Shown one piece after another: positions 47,113 to 56,671 of a stretch of DNA of 64,000 nt. The DNA lies in NCBI RefSeq assembly GCF_000473085.1, contig NZ_AXBA01000032.1, positions 1 to 64,000 of the forward strand, given 5' to 3'. The notes under the pieces are model-generated. The model saw nothing but the letters and a program-made list of their open reading frames with translations. It made no database searches and was not told the DNA's origin. Source of the DNA: Azorhizobium doebereinerae UFLA1-100. Lineage in GTDB: Bacteria; Pseudomonadota; Alphaproteobacteria; Rhizobiales; Xanthobacteraceae. A program made the position numbers and the translations under genes. How positions within the stretch are numbered: position 1 is the first letter of the stretch; the number at the start of each line of letters is the position of its first letter.

Positions 47113-47949
47113 TCAGCCGGCCAGTTCGCGCGAGCGGCGGTCGGCCTCGGCCACGGCCTTGGCCAGCAGCGGGCCGAAGCCGGTGGCCCCGTCCATCAGC
47201 ACCGCCAAAGCGGCGGCGGTGGTGCCGCCGGGCGAGGTCACGTTCTGGCGCAGCGTGGCGGGGGCGATGCCGGACTGGGCCAGCAAGGCGCCCGAGCCGG
47301 ACACGGTGGCCCGCGCCAGGCGGTCGGCGAGGTCGGCCGGCAGGCCGATGGCCGCGCCGGCCTGGGCCAGCGCCTCGGCGAGCAGGAAGACATAGGCCGG
47401 GCCGGAGCCGGACACGGCGGTGGCGGCGTCGATCAGCGCCTCGTCCTCCACCCATTCCACCGGGCCGACCGCGCCCAGCAGAGCGGCGGTCGCCTCGCGC
47501 GCGTCGGCGGAGACGCCGCCGTTGGCCACCGCGACCGTGATGCCCTGGCCAATGGCGGCCGGCGTGTTGGGAATGGTGCGCACCACGGCGGTGCCGCGCG
47601 GGAAGGCCTCCTGCAGGAAGCCCAGCGTCCGGCCGGCCATGATGGACACCACCACGGAATGCGGGCCGACGATGCCGCGCACGCTGGCGATGACCGCCGG
47701 CGCCACCTGCGGCTTGACCGCCAGGATCAGCACGGCGGCGGAGGGAATGGTGTCATAGGCGGGATTGGCGGAGACGCCCTTGGCCGCGAGCGCGGCGGCG
47801 GCATCGGCCGGAAGATTGGGATCGAGGACGACGAGGCGGGCGGGATCCACCCCCAGGGCGAGCCAGCCGTCGAGCAGCGCGCCGCCCATCTTGCCGGCGC
47901 CCACGAGGACCACGGGGCCGTCCAGCTTCTTCAACACATCCAGCGACAT
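47113..47949 (-). CDS. proC: Pyrroline-5-carboxylate reductase
   Basis: This 278-residue enzyme performs the last step of proline synthesis, reducing pyrroline-5-carboxylate with NAD(P)H. It has a Rossmann N-terminus (VVLVGAGKMGGALLDGW), VKPQ, RTIPNTPAAIGQG and the C-terminal signature SGSGPAYVFLLAEAL followed by NVTSPGGTT. ATG 47949 is chosen because the upstream frame enters the YbjN gene. It probably shares a transcript with the YbjN gene, 70 bp upstream. Confidence 0.95.
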   Translation of the reverse strand: MSLDVLKKLDGPVVLVGAGKMGGALLDGWLALGVDPARLVVLDPNLPADAAAALAAKGVSANPAYDTIPSAAVLILAVKPQVAPAVIASVRGIVGPHSVVVSIMAGRTLGFLQEAFPRGTAVVRTIPNTPAAIGQGITVAVANGGVSADAREATAALLGAVGPVEWVEDEALIDAATAVSGSGPAYVFLLAEALAQAGAAIGLPADLADRLARATVSGSGALLAQSGIAPATLRQNVTSPGGTTAAALAVLMDGATGFGPLLAKAVAEADRRSRELAG

Positions 47950-48019
47950 CGGCACACCTGCACGCAAGGGGAGGAGCCCTGCCCTGCGGCCGGGCTCCTC
48001 GCGAGGGAGTTCCGTTGTC

Positions 48020-48520
48020 TTAAGCTTCTCCGGCAGTCTCGAAAAGCGCGGAGTCCATCGCCTCCCGCGCCGTCTTGCCGGCCCAGACCACGAACTGGAA
48101 CGCGGGATAGTAGCGATCCACCGCATCCATGGCCGCGTCGAGGATCGCCTCGCACTGCCGGTCGCTGGCGGTGGCGCCGCCGGCCAGCACGAGGGCGTGG
48201 CGGAACATGATGACGCCTTCCTGCGGCCAGATGTCGAAATGACCGAGCCACATCTGCTCATTGACCAGGGCCAGAAGCTTCAGCACCTCCCCGCGGCGGT
48301 TGTCGGGCACCTTGACGTCGAAAGCACAGGCCAGATGCAGCGCCTCGATCTCATCCATCCACTGGAAGGAGACGTGGCAGTCGGTCCAGCGATTGTTGAG
48401 GGAGAGCGTGATCTCGTCCTCGGCGGAACGCTCGAAGGACCAGTCGCGCAGGGCGGCGAGCTGTTCGACCAGATCGACGGGATTGGCCGACGATTCGGTT
48501 TCGATTTCGATCAGAGACAT
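48020..48520 (-). CDS. YbjN-domain protein
   Basis: 166 residues with a single YbjN domain (LSLNNRWTDCHVSFQWMDEIEALHLACAF split by short loops; FDIWPQEGVIMFRHALVLAGG). YbjN proteins resemble type III secretion chaperones in fold and affect stress and motility in enterobacteria. The biochemical role is unknown. It is the usual neighbour of proC in alphaproteobacteria. ATG 48520 starts MSLIEIETES; an earlier in-frame start lacks an RBS. Confidence 0.85.
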   Translation of the reverse strand: MSLIEIETESSANPVDLVEQLAALRDWSFERSAEDEITLSLNNRWTDCHVSFQWMDEIEALHLACAFDVKVPDNRRGEVLKLLALVNEQMWLGHFDIWPQEGVIMFRHALVLAGGATASDRQCEAILDAAMDAVDRYYPAFQFVVWAGKTAREAMDSALFETAGEA

Positions 48521-48793
48521 GCCTCGACCTCGCGGTTTGAGGGGCGCGGAGACGGTCGAACTCGGCACTCACGGCACTCAAAGCCAGCCCGGATCTTAAA
48601 GCCAGCCAATTTCGCGACGCAGCGTGCCGGCGGCTCCGCCGGCCAACGTGGACGGCGTGCCATGGCGAGGCTGCGCCCCGTCGCGCTACGCGCGACGATC
48701 CGGCTACGAATCGCCACTGGACCCACTATATCGCGGCGCGGCATCGCGCCGCTACGACAGATTGTATCGCCCGCCTGTCCCGGGCCTTGCGGC

Positions 48794-49111
48794 TCAGACC
48801 GGGCCGGGACCCGCGCCGGGGGTGCCGGTGAAGCCGGTGTCGCCGGCCGCATGGCCGGACAGCGCCGCCACCTTGGCCTCCAGCTCGGCGAGCCGGGCGG
48901 CGAGGCGCTCGTTCTCCAGGCGCGCGGCGGCGGCGAGGTCCTTGACCACGTCGAACTCCTCGCGCTTTACGAGGTCCATGTCGCGCAGGAAGCGCTCCAT
49001 CTGGGCCTTCATGACCGTCTCCGCCTCGCGGCGCACGCCCTGCGCCACGCCCGCGGCGTCGTTCATGAAGCGGGACATTTCGTCGAACAGACGGCCCGTG
49101 GTCTGGGTCAT
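48794..49111 (-). CDS. ubiK: Ubiquinone biosynthesis accessory factor UbiK (BMFP family)
   Basis: 105 residues, mostly one long amphipathic helix and coiled coil (residues 1-85, with VKREEFDVVKDLAAAARLENERLAARL split by its heptads), then a Gly/Pro tail. This is the BMFP/UbiK layout; UbiK works with UbiJ in the ubiquinone complex and has membrane-fusogenic activity. It is divergent from lgt. The gap to the YbjN gene (273 bp) shows no gene. Confidence 0.85.
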   Translation of the reverse strand: MTQTTGRLFDEMSRFMNDAAGVAQGVRREAETVMKAQMERFLRDMDLVKREEFDVVKDLAAAARLENERLAARLAELEAKVAALSGHAAGDTGFTGTPGAGPGPV

Positions 49112-49453
49112 GGTCGTCGGCCTCCGCGCCGGGTGTGAGATGACGTGCGCAATGCAACACGCCCGCGCAAATCACAATGGGCATCTTGTATGGCGCCCGC
49201 AAGGCCGGCTCCGGAGGCGCCGCGTCCCGCTCACGGCGCGGCGCGATTTCCTGGGGACGGACGGTCCGGCCGCCCGGCCCGCATTCCGGCTTGACGCGCC
49301 GCACGCCCCGGCGCACATGGCCCGCCGTGTTCCGCCCTCGGCGCCTTGCGTCTTAAAGGCGCATTCACGGCCGGCGTATTAGAACCTCGCGACCGTCCGC
49401 CGGCCGGGCCCGTCTTCCCGTCCCCCGGGCCGCCGCCCGCGTCCGGAGATCCG
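49112..49453. other. 342-bp divergent gap between ubiK and lgt
   Basis: This should hold the promoters of ubiK (minus) and lgt (plus). I see no protein-coding resemblance, repeat or terminator, and no promoter I can name with confidence. The sequence is GC-rich except for short stretches next to ubiK. Confidence 0.4.
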
Positions 49454-50269
49454 ATGATCCAGTTCGCCTTGCCCTTCCCGGCCATCGATCCGGTGCTGTT
49501 CGCGGTGGGACCGTTCGCGGTGCGCTGGTACGCGCTCGCTTATATCGCCGGCCTGCTGATCGGCTGGCAGCTCGCCCGCGTCCTGGTGAGCCGCCCGGCG
49601 CTGTGGGGCGGCGTCTCGCCGATGAAGCCGCAGGACCTGGACGACGCGCTGTTCTGGGCCACCTTCGGCGTCATCCTCGGCGGGCGCACCGGCTACGTGC
49701 TGTTCTACAACCCCGCCTATTTCCTCCAGCACCCGGCCGAGATCTTCATGCTCTGGCACGGCGGCATGTCGTTCCACGGCGGCCTCGCCGGCACCATCCT
49801 GGCGCTGGTGCTGTTCGCCCGTGCCCGCCGCATCCCGGTGTTCTCGCTGCTGGACGTGGCCGGCGTCGTGGCCCCCGTCGGCCTGTTCTTCGGCCGCCTC
49901 GCCAATTTCATCAACGGCGAGCTGTGGGGCCGCCCCGCCGACGTGCCGTGGGCCGTGGTCTTCCCCACCGGCGGCGACATCCCGCGCCATCCCAGCCAGC
50001 TCTACGAGGCCGGCGTCGAGGGGCTGCTGCTGTTCATCGTCATGCTGGTGGCAGTGCGGCTCGGCGTGCTCCGGCGCCCGGCGCTGGCGGCGGGGATCTT
50101 CGGCATGGGCTACGGCTTCGGCCGCATCTTCGGCGAATTCTTCCGCGAGCCGGACCCGCAGCTGGGCTACCTGTTCCTCGGCACCACCATGGGCATGCTG
50201 CTGTCGCTGCCGCTGGTGCTGGCCGGCGCCGGCCTCGTCGTCTACGCCCTGCGCCGCCCCCGCCCGTGA
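49454..50269 (+). CDS. lgt: Prolipoprotein diacylglyceryl transferase
   Basis: This 271-residue inner-membrane enzyme transfers diacylglycerol from phosphatidylglycerol to the lipobox Cys of prolipoproteins. It has seven TM segments; the Lgt signature is visible as GRLANFINGELWGRP with the essential Arg/Asn/Glu, and MSFHGGLAG holds the catalytic His. ATG 49454 starts MIQFALPFPAIDPVLF. The stop overlaps the midA start by 4 bp (GTGA). The order lgt-midA-pgeF is common in alphaproteobacteria. Confidence 0.96.
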   Translation: MIQFALPFPAIDPVLFAVGPFAVRWYALAYIAGLLIGWQLARVLVSRPALWGGVSPMKPQDLDDALFWATFGVILGGRTGYVLFYNPAYFLQHPAEIFMLWHGGMSFHGGLAGTILALVLFARARRIPVFSLLDVAGVVAPVGLFFGRLANFINGELWGRPADVPWAVVFPTGGDIPRHPSQLYEAGVEGLLLFIVMLVAVRLGVLRRPALAAGIFGMGYGFGRIFGEFFREPDPQLGYLFLGTTMGMLLSLPLVLAGAGLVVYALRRPRP

Positions 50270-51369
50270 CCACGCCGCTCGCAGCCGAGATCAAGGCGCT
50301 GATCGCCACTGACGGGCCGATGCCGGTCGGGCGCTACATGGCGCTCTGCCTCGGCCATCCCCGGCACGGCTATTACATGACCCGCGATCCCCTGGGCGCG
50401 CGGGGCGATTTCACCACCGCGCCCGAGATCAGCCAGATGTTCGGCGAGCTGATCGGCCTGTGGGCGGTGGCCACCTGGCAGCAGATGGGCGCGCCCGCCG
50501 CCTTCCGCCTGGTCGAGCTCGGCCCCGGCCGCGGCACGCTGATGGCCGACGCGCTGCGCGCGGCGGGCCTCGTGCCGGCCTTCGGCGCCGCCGCCAGCCT
50601 GCATCTCGTCGAGATGAGCCCGGTGCTGCGGGCACGGCAGGCGGACACCCTCAAGGCCGTCGCGCCGCGGTGGCACGACCGGCTGGAGGACGTGCCGGAC
50701 GGCCCCGCCATCGTCATCGCCAACGAATTCTTCGACGCCTTGCCCATCGACCAGTTCGTGCGCGGGCCGGACGGCTGGCACGAGCGCCGCGTGGGCCTCG
50801 ACGGGGAAGGCCGCCTCGCCTTCGGCCTCGATCCGCGCCCCTTCCCGGCCCTGGCGGCGCTGGCCGCGCACTTTCCCCGCCCGCACGACGGGGCGGTGCT
50901 GGAACGGCTGGAGAGCGGCCCCGTTCATGCCCTGGCGGGGCGTCTCGCCGCGCAGGGTGGCGGGGCGCTGGTGATCGATTATGGTCATGCCCGGCACGGG
51001 TTCGGGGATACGCTCCAGGCCATGAAGGACCATCGCTTCGTCGATCCGCTGGCGGCGCCCGGCGAGGCCGACCTCACCGCGCACGTGGATTTCGCCGCGC
51101 TGGCGGACGCGGCCCGGGCGGTCGGGGCGCGGGCTTTCGGCCCGCTCACCCAGGGTGATTTCCTGAACCGGCTGGGGCTGGACGCCCGCGCCGCGCGGCT
51201 GACGCAGGCGGCGGATGCGGCACAGCGCACGGCCATCGCCGCCGCGCAGGCCCGCCTTGCCGGCAGCGGGGAGGGCCAGATGGGCGCCCTGTTCAAGGTT
51301 CTGGCGCTCGGCGGTCCGGGCCTCGGGCCGCCGCCGGGCTTCGCAGCGGAAGAGGAATGGACGGCATGA
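50266..51369 (+). CDS. MidA/NDUFAF7-family SAM-dependent methyltransferase
   Basis: 367 residues with the family start HGYYMTRDPLGARGDFTTAPEISQMFGE (in two parts), SAM-binding VELGPGRGTLM and ANEFFDALP. The mitochondrial relative NDUFAF7 dimethylates an arginine in complex I, so a respiratory complex I assembly role is plausible in an alphaproteobacterium but unproven here. The GTG start overlaps the lgt stop and its own stop overlaps the pgeF start (ATGA), so the three genes are translationally coupled. Confidence 0.9.
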   Translation: MTTPLAAEIKALIATDGPMPVGRYMALCLGHPRHGYYMTRDPLGARGDFTTAPEISQMFGELIGLWAVATWQQMGAPAAFRLVELGPGRGTLMADALRAAGLVPAFGAAASLHLVEMSPVLRARQADTLKAVAPRWHDRLEDVPDGPAIVIANEFFDALPIDQFVRGPDGWHERRVGLDGEGRLAFGLDPRPFPALAALAAHFPRPHDGAVLERLESGPVHALAGRLAAQGGGALVIDYGHARHGFGDTLQAMKDHRFVDPLAAPGEADLTAHVDFAALADAARAVGARAFGPLTQGDFLNRLGLDARAARLTQAADAAQRTAIAAAQARLAGSGEGQMGALFKVLALGGPGLGPPPGFAAEEEWTA

Positions 51370-52133
51370 AGGTTGAGGCTTCCTCGCTTGCGGCGCTGCC
51401 GGGCATCCGCCACGCCTTCTTCACCCGGCGGGGCGGCGTCTCCACCGGGCTCTACGACAGCCTGAACGGCGGGCTGGGCTCGAAGGACGATCCCGCCAAC
51501 GTGCTGGAGAACCGCGCCCGCATGGCCCGTGAGCTGGGGGCCGACCCGGGCAACGTGGTCGCCTGCTGGCAGGTGCATTCGGCCACCTGCGTGGCGCTGG
51601 AGACGCCGTGGACCCGCGAGACCGCCCCGCAGGCGGATGCCGTGGCCACCGCCGTTCCGGGCCTCGTGGCCACCATTACGGTGGCCGACTGCGGCCCGGT
51701 GCTGTTCGCCGATCCCGTGGCGCGGGTGGTGGCGGCGGCGCATTCCGGCTGGAAGGGCGCCTTCGGCGGCGTCATCGAGGCCACCGTCGCCCGCATGGAG
51801 AGCCTGGGCGCCCGCCGGGCGGACATCCGCGCCGCCATCGGCCCGCTCATCCGCCAGCCGAGCTACGAGGTGGGCGAGGACTTCATCGGCCGCTTCCTGG
51901 CGGAGGATCGTGGCTTCGCCCGCTTCTTCGCCCCGGCCGACCGGCCGCACCATGCGCTGTTCGACCTGCCGGGCTTCATCGCCCACCGGCTGCGGGACGC
52001 GGGCATCGACAGCGTGGAGGATCTCGGCCTCGACACCTATGCCGATCCGGCCCGCTTCTTCAGCTTCCGCCGCTCGACCCACCGCAACGAGCCGGATTAT
52101 GGCCGGATGGTGGCGGCGATCGTGCTGGAATAG
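51366..52133 (+). CDS. pgeF: Laccase-domain protein PgeF (YfiH): purine nucleoside phosphorylase / peptidoglycan editing factor
   Basis: 255 residues of the DUF152 fold: FFTRRGGVS at the start, ADCGPVLF and HSGWKGAFGG carry the Cys/His metal ligands. YfiH homologs have been linked to multicopper-oxidase-like and purine nucleoside phosphorylase activity and to removal of L-Ser-containing muropeptides. ATG 51366 overlaps the midA stop (ATGA) and is preferred to an ATG three codons earlier. It is last in lgt-midA-pgeF. Confidence 0.92.
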   Translation: MKVEASSLAALPGIRHAFFTRRGGVSTGLYDSLNGGLGSKDDPANVLENRARMARELGADPGNVVACWQVHSATCVALETPWTRETAPQADAVATAVPGLVATITVADCGPVLFADPVARVVAAAHSGWKGAFGGVIEATVARMESLGARRADIRAAIGPLIRQPSYEVGEDFIGRFLAEDRGFARFFAPADRPHHALFDLPGFIAHRLRDAGIDSVEDLGLDTYADPARFFSFRRSTHRNEPDYGRMVAAIVLE

Positions 52134-52247
52134 GCCCCGCAAAGCCTGTCCCGATCACAATTAACGATACCTTAACCGTTCTCCTAGACCTCAAGCCGGA
52201 AGCACGGTACCCCTTCTTCTTAACGAAGAGTGAACAGGGGCACCGGC

Positions 52248-52949
52248 ATGACGGACGCGACGGGCTACGTGAGATGGGGCGCCATCCTGGGATGGGTTGC
52301 CCGTTTTGCGCTGCTCGGCACCGGGCTGGCCCTGGCGGGATGCCAGACGGACGGCACCGGCGTCGCCTCCAACGGCGGTTCCGCGAGCCGCGCCCTCGCC
52401 TTCGAATCCATCGACGGCCCGCCCAAGGACACGTTCGACCGGCTGGTCACCCGCCTCGCTACCGAGGCCGAGACCAAGCAGGTGGCGGTGGTCTCCCGCG
52501 CCCAGCCGGCCAATTATCGCATCCGCGGCTATCTCTCCGTGCATACGGAGAAGGGCAAGACCATGGTGGCCTATGCCTGGGACGTGTTCGACGCCGACAA
52601 GCAGCGCGTGGCCCGCATCACCGGCGAGGAAACCACCAAGTCGGTGAAGGGCGGCGCCTGGGCCGCCTGCGACGAGCAGATGCTGACCCGCATCGCCAAC
52701 ACCACCATCGCCAGCCTTTCGGAAACCCTCAGCGTGGGCGCGACGGGCGCTGCCGGCGCGACGGCGGCGGCCGCACCGGCCGGCCCGGCCGAGGTCTCGG
52801 CCCCGGTCGCCCAGCAGCCTGCCGACCCGGCGCCCGCCGCGGCCCCCGGCCCCGGCCCGCTGGACAATGGCGGCGTCCCGGTGGCGAGCGCCGCGCCCTT
52901 TGGCGCCGCGAGCGCGGACACCTCGGCGCTCGCATACGCGTCCCGCTGA
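52248..52949 (+). CDS. Putative lipoprotein of unknown function
   Basis: 233 residues. The hydrophobic segment ends in LALAGC, a good lipobox with Cys about residue 30, so it should be lipidated by Lgt (encoded 2 kb upstream). The body to about 160 is a small alpha/beta domain (FDRLVTRLATEAE, NYRIRGYLSVHTEKGKTMV, YAWDVFDADKQRVARITGEE in separate blocks), and residues 165-233 are an Ala/Pro-rich, probably disordered tail. I do not recognise the family. ATG 52248 has AGGGG 7 nt upstream. It lies upstream of prs with a 105-bp gap. Confidence 0.75.
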   Translation: MTDATGYVRWGAILGWVARFALLGTGLALAGCQTDGTGVASNGGSASRALAFESIDGPPKDTFDRLVTRLATEAETKQVAVVSRAQPANYRIRGYLSVHTEKGKTMVAYAWDVFDADKQRVARITGEETTKSVKGGAWAACDEQMLTRIANTTIASLSETLSVGATGAAGATAAAAPAGPAEVSAPVAQQPADPAPAAAPGPGPLDNGGVPVASAAPFGAASADTSALAYASR

Positions 52950-53054
52950 ATCTGCGGCTTTACAAGACGCGACGGGCACGCCTATCAGGACATCCGAGAA
53001 GACCTCTGGGCCCCGTCCCCGGCGGAGCGCCGAATACCCTATGAGAACGCATCT

Positions 53055-53987
<933 letters not shown>

Positions 53988-54012
53988 ACCTGCCGCGACC
54001 TTGCGGTTTGCG

Positions 54013-54045
54013 AACGGCCGGCCCTTGAGGCCGGCCGTTTTCGTT
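54013..54045 (+). terminator. Rho-independent terminator of prs
   Basis: An 11-bp stem AACGGCCGGCC / GGCCGGCCGTT with a 5-nt loop is followed by TTCGTT, 25 nt after the prs stop. It lies between prs and the convergent phosphatase gene. Confidence 0.85.
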
Positions 54046-54062
54046 CGGGGGCGCGGCGCCGT

Positions 54063-54830
54063 TCAGGCGGCGGGGTCCGGAGCCGGTTCCTCCGGCTCCA
54101 CCTCGCCCTGCGACTGGAGATAGAGCATCACCAGCCAGCACAGCGCCGCCCAGCCGGCGCCCAGCGTCCAGCCGCCGAGCACGTCGGTCGGCCAATGGAC
54201 GCCGAGATAGAGCCGGCTGGCCCCCACCAGCAATGTGAGCGCGATGGCGAGGCCGAACAGGAAGGCCTTCACCCGCCAGCGCGCCTGGGTGCGCGCCAGG
54301 ATGGCGCCGAGGGTGAGGTAGACCACCGCCGACATCATGGAATGGCCGCTCGGGAAGCTGGCCGAATAGACATCCATGCCGTGCGGCACGAGCTCCGGCC
54401 GGGGGCGGGAATAGCCCCATTTCAGCAGCGACGACAGCACGGCTCCGCCGGCCACGGAGACCGCCAGCAGGATGGCGGTCTGGTGCTTGCGGACCATCAG
54501 CAGGAAGCAGAGCACGGCGAGCGTCATCAGCGTGAGGACGGTGGTGCCGCCCAGCGCGGTGAGGTCGCGCATGCTCTCCTCCAGCCAGCGCGGGCCGATG
54601 GGGTTGGAGAGATCGCCCGGCACCCGCAGGGCGAGCAGGATGCGCTCGTCGAGGCTGCGGGTGTCGCCCTCCATCACCTCGTCCGCCAGGGTGAGGAACA
54701 AATAGAAGGCGCCGGCGGTCAGCGCGAGCACGACCAGCGTGTCGCGCTCCATGCGGCTGACCCGGTTGAGCAGGTTCCCGACGCCGGGAATGCCGGAGAG
54801 AAGACGGTGGCAGTGGCTGAGGAAGGTCAT
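54063..54830 (-). CDS. PAP2-family membrane phosphatase
   Basis: 255 residues with six TM helices and the three-part phosphatidic acid phosphatase signature: KWGYSRPRP (K-x6-R-P), PSGHS and [13 protein letters not shown] (S-R-x5-H-x3-D). Substrates may be undecaprenyl pyrophosphate or phosphatidate; the sequence does not say which. The last 20 residues are acidic and Pro-rich. ATG 54830 is preferred; the frame upstream overlaps the YaiI gene region. It is divergent from the YaiI gene. Confidence 0.9.
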   Translation of the reverse strand: MTFLSHCHRLLSGIPGVGNLLNRVSRMERDTLVVLALTAGAFYLFLTLADEVMEGDTRSLDERILLALRVPGDLSNPIGPRWLEESMRDLTALGGTTVLTLMTLAVLCFLLMVRKHQTAILLAVSVAGGAVLSSLLKWGYSRPRPELVPHGMDVYSASFPSGHSMMSAVVYLTLGAILARTQARWRVKAFLFGLAIALTLLVGASRLYLGVHWPTDVLGGWTLGAGWAALCWLVMLYLQSQGEVEPEEPAPDPAA

Positions 54831-54946
54831 GCGGCAAGCTCCGCATGGCCGCGCCCGAGCCGTCAACCCCGCTTTCGGCCGCCGACGGCAGGCCACGCGG
54901 CCTGCGCGCTCTTGCGGCCGGAGCGTGGGCCTGCCATTCAGCAGGC

Positions 54947-55441
54947 ATGTCCCCGCGCCCCGAGCCCATCACCCTTTATGTCGATGCCGACGCCTGCCCG
55001 GTGAAGGCGGAGGTGTACAAGGTGGCCGAGCGGCACGGGCTGGACGTGCATGTGGTGTCCAACCAGCCCATCGCCCTGCCCCGCTCGGAGAAGATCCACC
55101 GCGTGGTGGTGCCGAGCGGGCCGGACGTGGCCGACGACTGGATCGCCGAGCGGGTCTCGCGCGGCGACGTGGTGGTCACCGCCGACATTCCGCTCGCCGC
55201 CCGCTGCGTGAAGGCCGGCGCCGACGTGATCGCGCCCAACGGCCGGGCCTATACGGAAGCCACCATCGGCCCCGCGCTCGCCACCCGCAACCTGATGGAC
55301 GAGCTGCGCTCGGCCGGGCAGGTCACGTCCGGGCCGAGGCCGTTCTCGCCGCGCGACCGTTCCGCTTTCCTGTCCGCCCTGGATCTGGCCATCGTGCGGC
55401 TGAAGCGGGCGGGCTTCGCCACCACCGGGAGCCCAACGTGA
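54947..55441 (+). CDS. YaiI/YqxD family protein (UPF0178)
   Basis: 164 residues of the DUF188/NYN-like fold: an N-terminal [11 protein letters not shown] with conserved aspartates, [15 protein letters not shown] and [10 protein letters not shown]. The PIN/NYN-like arrangement of acidic residues hints at a nuclease, but no activity is established for the family to my knowledge. ATG 54947 gives [13 protein letters not shown]. Its stop overlaps the start of the MAPEG gene (GTGA), indicating coupling. Confidence 0.88.
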   Translation: MSPRPEPITLYVDADACPVKAEVYKVAERHGLDVHVVSNQPIALPRSEKIHRVVVPSGPDVADDWIAERVSRGDVVVTADIPLAARCVKAGADVIAPNGRAYTEATIGPALATRNLMDELRSAGQVTSGPRPFSPRDRSAFLSALDLAIVRLKRAGFATTGSPT

Positions 55442-55839
55442 CCCACGAACTCGCTCTGCTCGCCGCCACGATCCTGCTGGCGCTGTTCCAGCTCATGCTG
55501 GCCGCGCGCCTCGCCACGCGCGAGCGGGGCATGGCGTGGAACGCCGGCCCCCGCGACAAGGCGGTGCCGCCGCTCGGCACCTATGCCGGGCGGCTCGACC
55601 GGGCGTTCAAGAATTTGATGGAGACCTTCCCGCTGTTCGCGGCGGCGGTGCTGATCGCCCAGGCGACCGGCGTGCACAACGGCCTGACCATCGGCGGGGC
55701 GCATCTCTATTTCTGGGGCCGGGTGCTCTATGTGCCGCTCTATGCCAGCGGCCTGCCCTACGTGCGCTCGGCGGTGTGGTCGCTGTCCACCTTCGGCATC
55801 GTGCTGCTGCTGGCGGCGGCGGTGTTCTCCGCCGCCTGA
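55438..55839 (+). CDS. MAPEG-family membrane protein
   Basis: 133 residues with four TM helices. The family landmarks are [20 protein letters not shown] split by the conserved E-N/E-T-F segment, and [13 protein letters not shown] near the third helix. Eukaryotic MAPEG enzymes conjugate glutathione to lipids; the role of this short bacterial type is unknown. The GTG start overlaps the YaiI-family stop. Confidence 0.87.
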   Translation: MTHELALLAATILLALFQLMLAARLATRERGMAWNAGPRDKAVPPLGTYAGRLDRAFKNLMETFPLFAAAVLIAQATGVHNGLTIGGAHLYFWGRVLYVPLYASGLPYVRSAVWSLSTFGIVLLLAAAVFSAA

Positions 55840-55856
55840 GCGGTCTGAAGATCAGG

Positions 55857-55888
55857 CGCCGGGCGGGCCGCGTCCGGCCCGTCCGGCG
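55857..55888. terminator. Hairpin between convergent MAPEG and PadR genes
   Basis: A 14-bp stem (CGCCGGGCGGGCCG / CGGCCCGTCCGGCG, one G-T pair) with a 4-nt loop sits between the two stops. No T-tract follows, so intrinsic termination is plausible but not certain. Confidence 0.45.
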
Positions 55889-55898
55889 TCGCGCGCGA

Positions 55899-56543
55899 TC
55901 AGACTTCGCGCAGATCGTTGGCGACGCCGGCCAGGATCTCGACGATGCGGGTTTCCGCACGCGGGTTCTCGGCGAGCTTCGCCTTGGCCACGTCCTTCAG
56001 GTTTTCCAGCGCCGCATCCACCAGGCGCGGCAGGCCCGACGGCTCGGACTGTTCGCCGGCGTCCTCGCCCCGGCCCATCCAGCGGCGCATCTTGCCCATC
56101 TTGAGCCCGATCTCCGACAGCCGGCCGATCAGCGCGTCCGCGAAATCGCGGTTGGCGTCGAGATAGGACCGGCCCTCGTCGGTGATGGTGAAGCGCTTCT
56201 TGGCGCCGTCCGGCTCGGCCGTCACATAGCCCGCCTCCTCCAGGAAGGTCAGGGTGGGATAGACGACGCCCGGGCTCGGCGAATACCAGCCGGCGGTCTT
56301 CTCCTCGATCAGCTTGATGATCTCGTAGCCGTGGCGCGGCTGCTCGGCGATCAGCGCGAGGGCGAGCAGCTTGAGGTCGCCCTGGGCCAGCATCCGGCCG
56401 ATGCGGAAGATATCCCCGCCGCCACCGCCGCCGCCCCGATGGCGCCCGCCGCGGCCCATGCCGCCACCGAAGCCACCGCCGAACTCTCCGCGCCCGCCAC
56501 CGGCGAACCGATCCTCTTTCCAGTGAGGTCTGCATCCAAACAT
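55899..56543 (-). CDS. PadR-family transcriptional regulator with Gly/Arg-rich N-terminal tail
   Basis: 214 residues. Residues 12-45 are a Gly/Arg-rich disordered segment (GGGFGGGMGRGGRHRGGGGG). The PadR winged helix follows (LLALALIAEQPRHGYEIIKLIEE, SPGVVYPTLTFLEEAGYV in separate helices), then a helical dimerisation domain. ATG 56543 has AAGGA 8 nt upstream and is preferred to an ATG 14 codons earlier that would sit inside the operator region. Inverted repeats just upstream suggest autorepression. Confidence 0.87.
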   Translation of the reverse strand: MFGCRPHWKEDRFAGGGRGEFGGGFGGGMGRGGRHRGGGGGGGDIFRIGRMLAQGDLKLLALALIAEQPRHGYEIIKLIEEKTAGWYSPSPGVVYPTLTFLEEAGYVTAEPDGAKKRFTITDEGRSYLDANRDFADALIGRLSEIGLKMGKMRRWMGRGEDAGEQSEPSGLPRLVDAALENLKDVAKAKLAENPRAETRIVEILAGVANDLREV

Positions 56544-56552
56544 TTTTAGTCC

Positions 56553-56608
56553 TTTCGATATGTCGTACGATATGTACGAGTTCATATGTATCTTTAGATA
56601 TATCGAAA
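56553..56608. promoter_or_regulatory. AT-rich operator/promoter region of the PadR gene
   Basis: In a very GC-rich region this stretch is strikingly AT-rich and holds two nested dyads. An inner perfect repeat TCGTAC-GATAT-GTACGA occupies 56563-56579. An outer pair, TTTCGATAT (56553-56561) and ATATCGAAA (56600-56608), lies 38 nt apart. Both lie directly upstream of the PadR RBS. PadR proteins typically repress their own genes from such AT-rich palindromes. Confidence 0.7.
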
Positions 56609-56671
56609 CGCAAGAGGGGCGTGATCCATTAATTTTCCCGGGCTAGACTGCCCGGCCAGTGGAGGTGCCCC

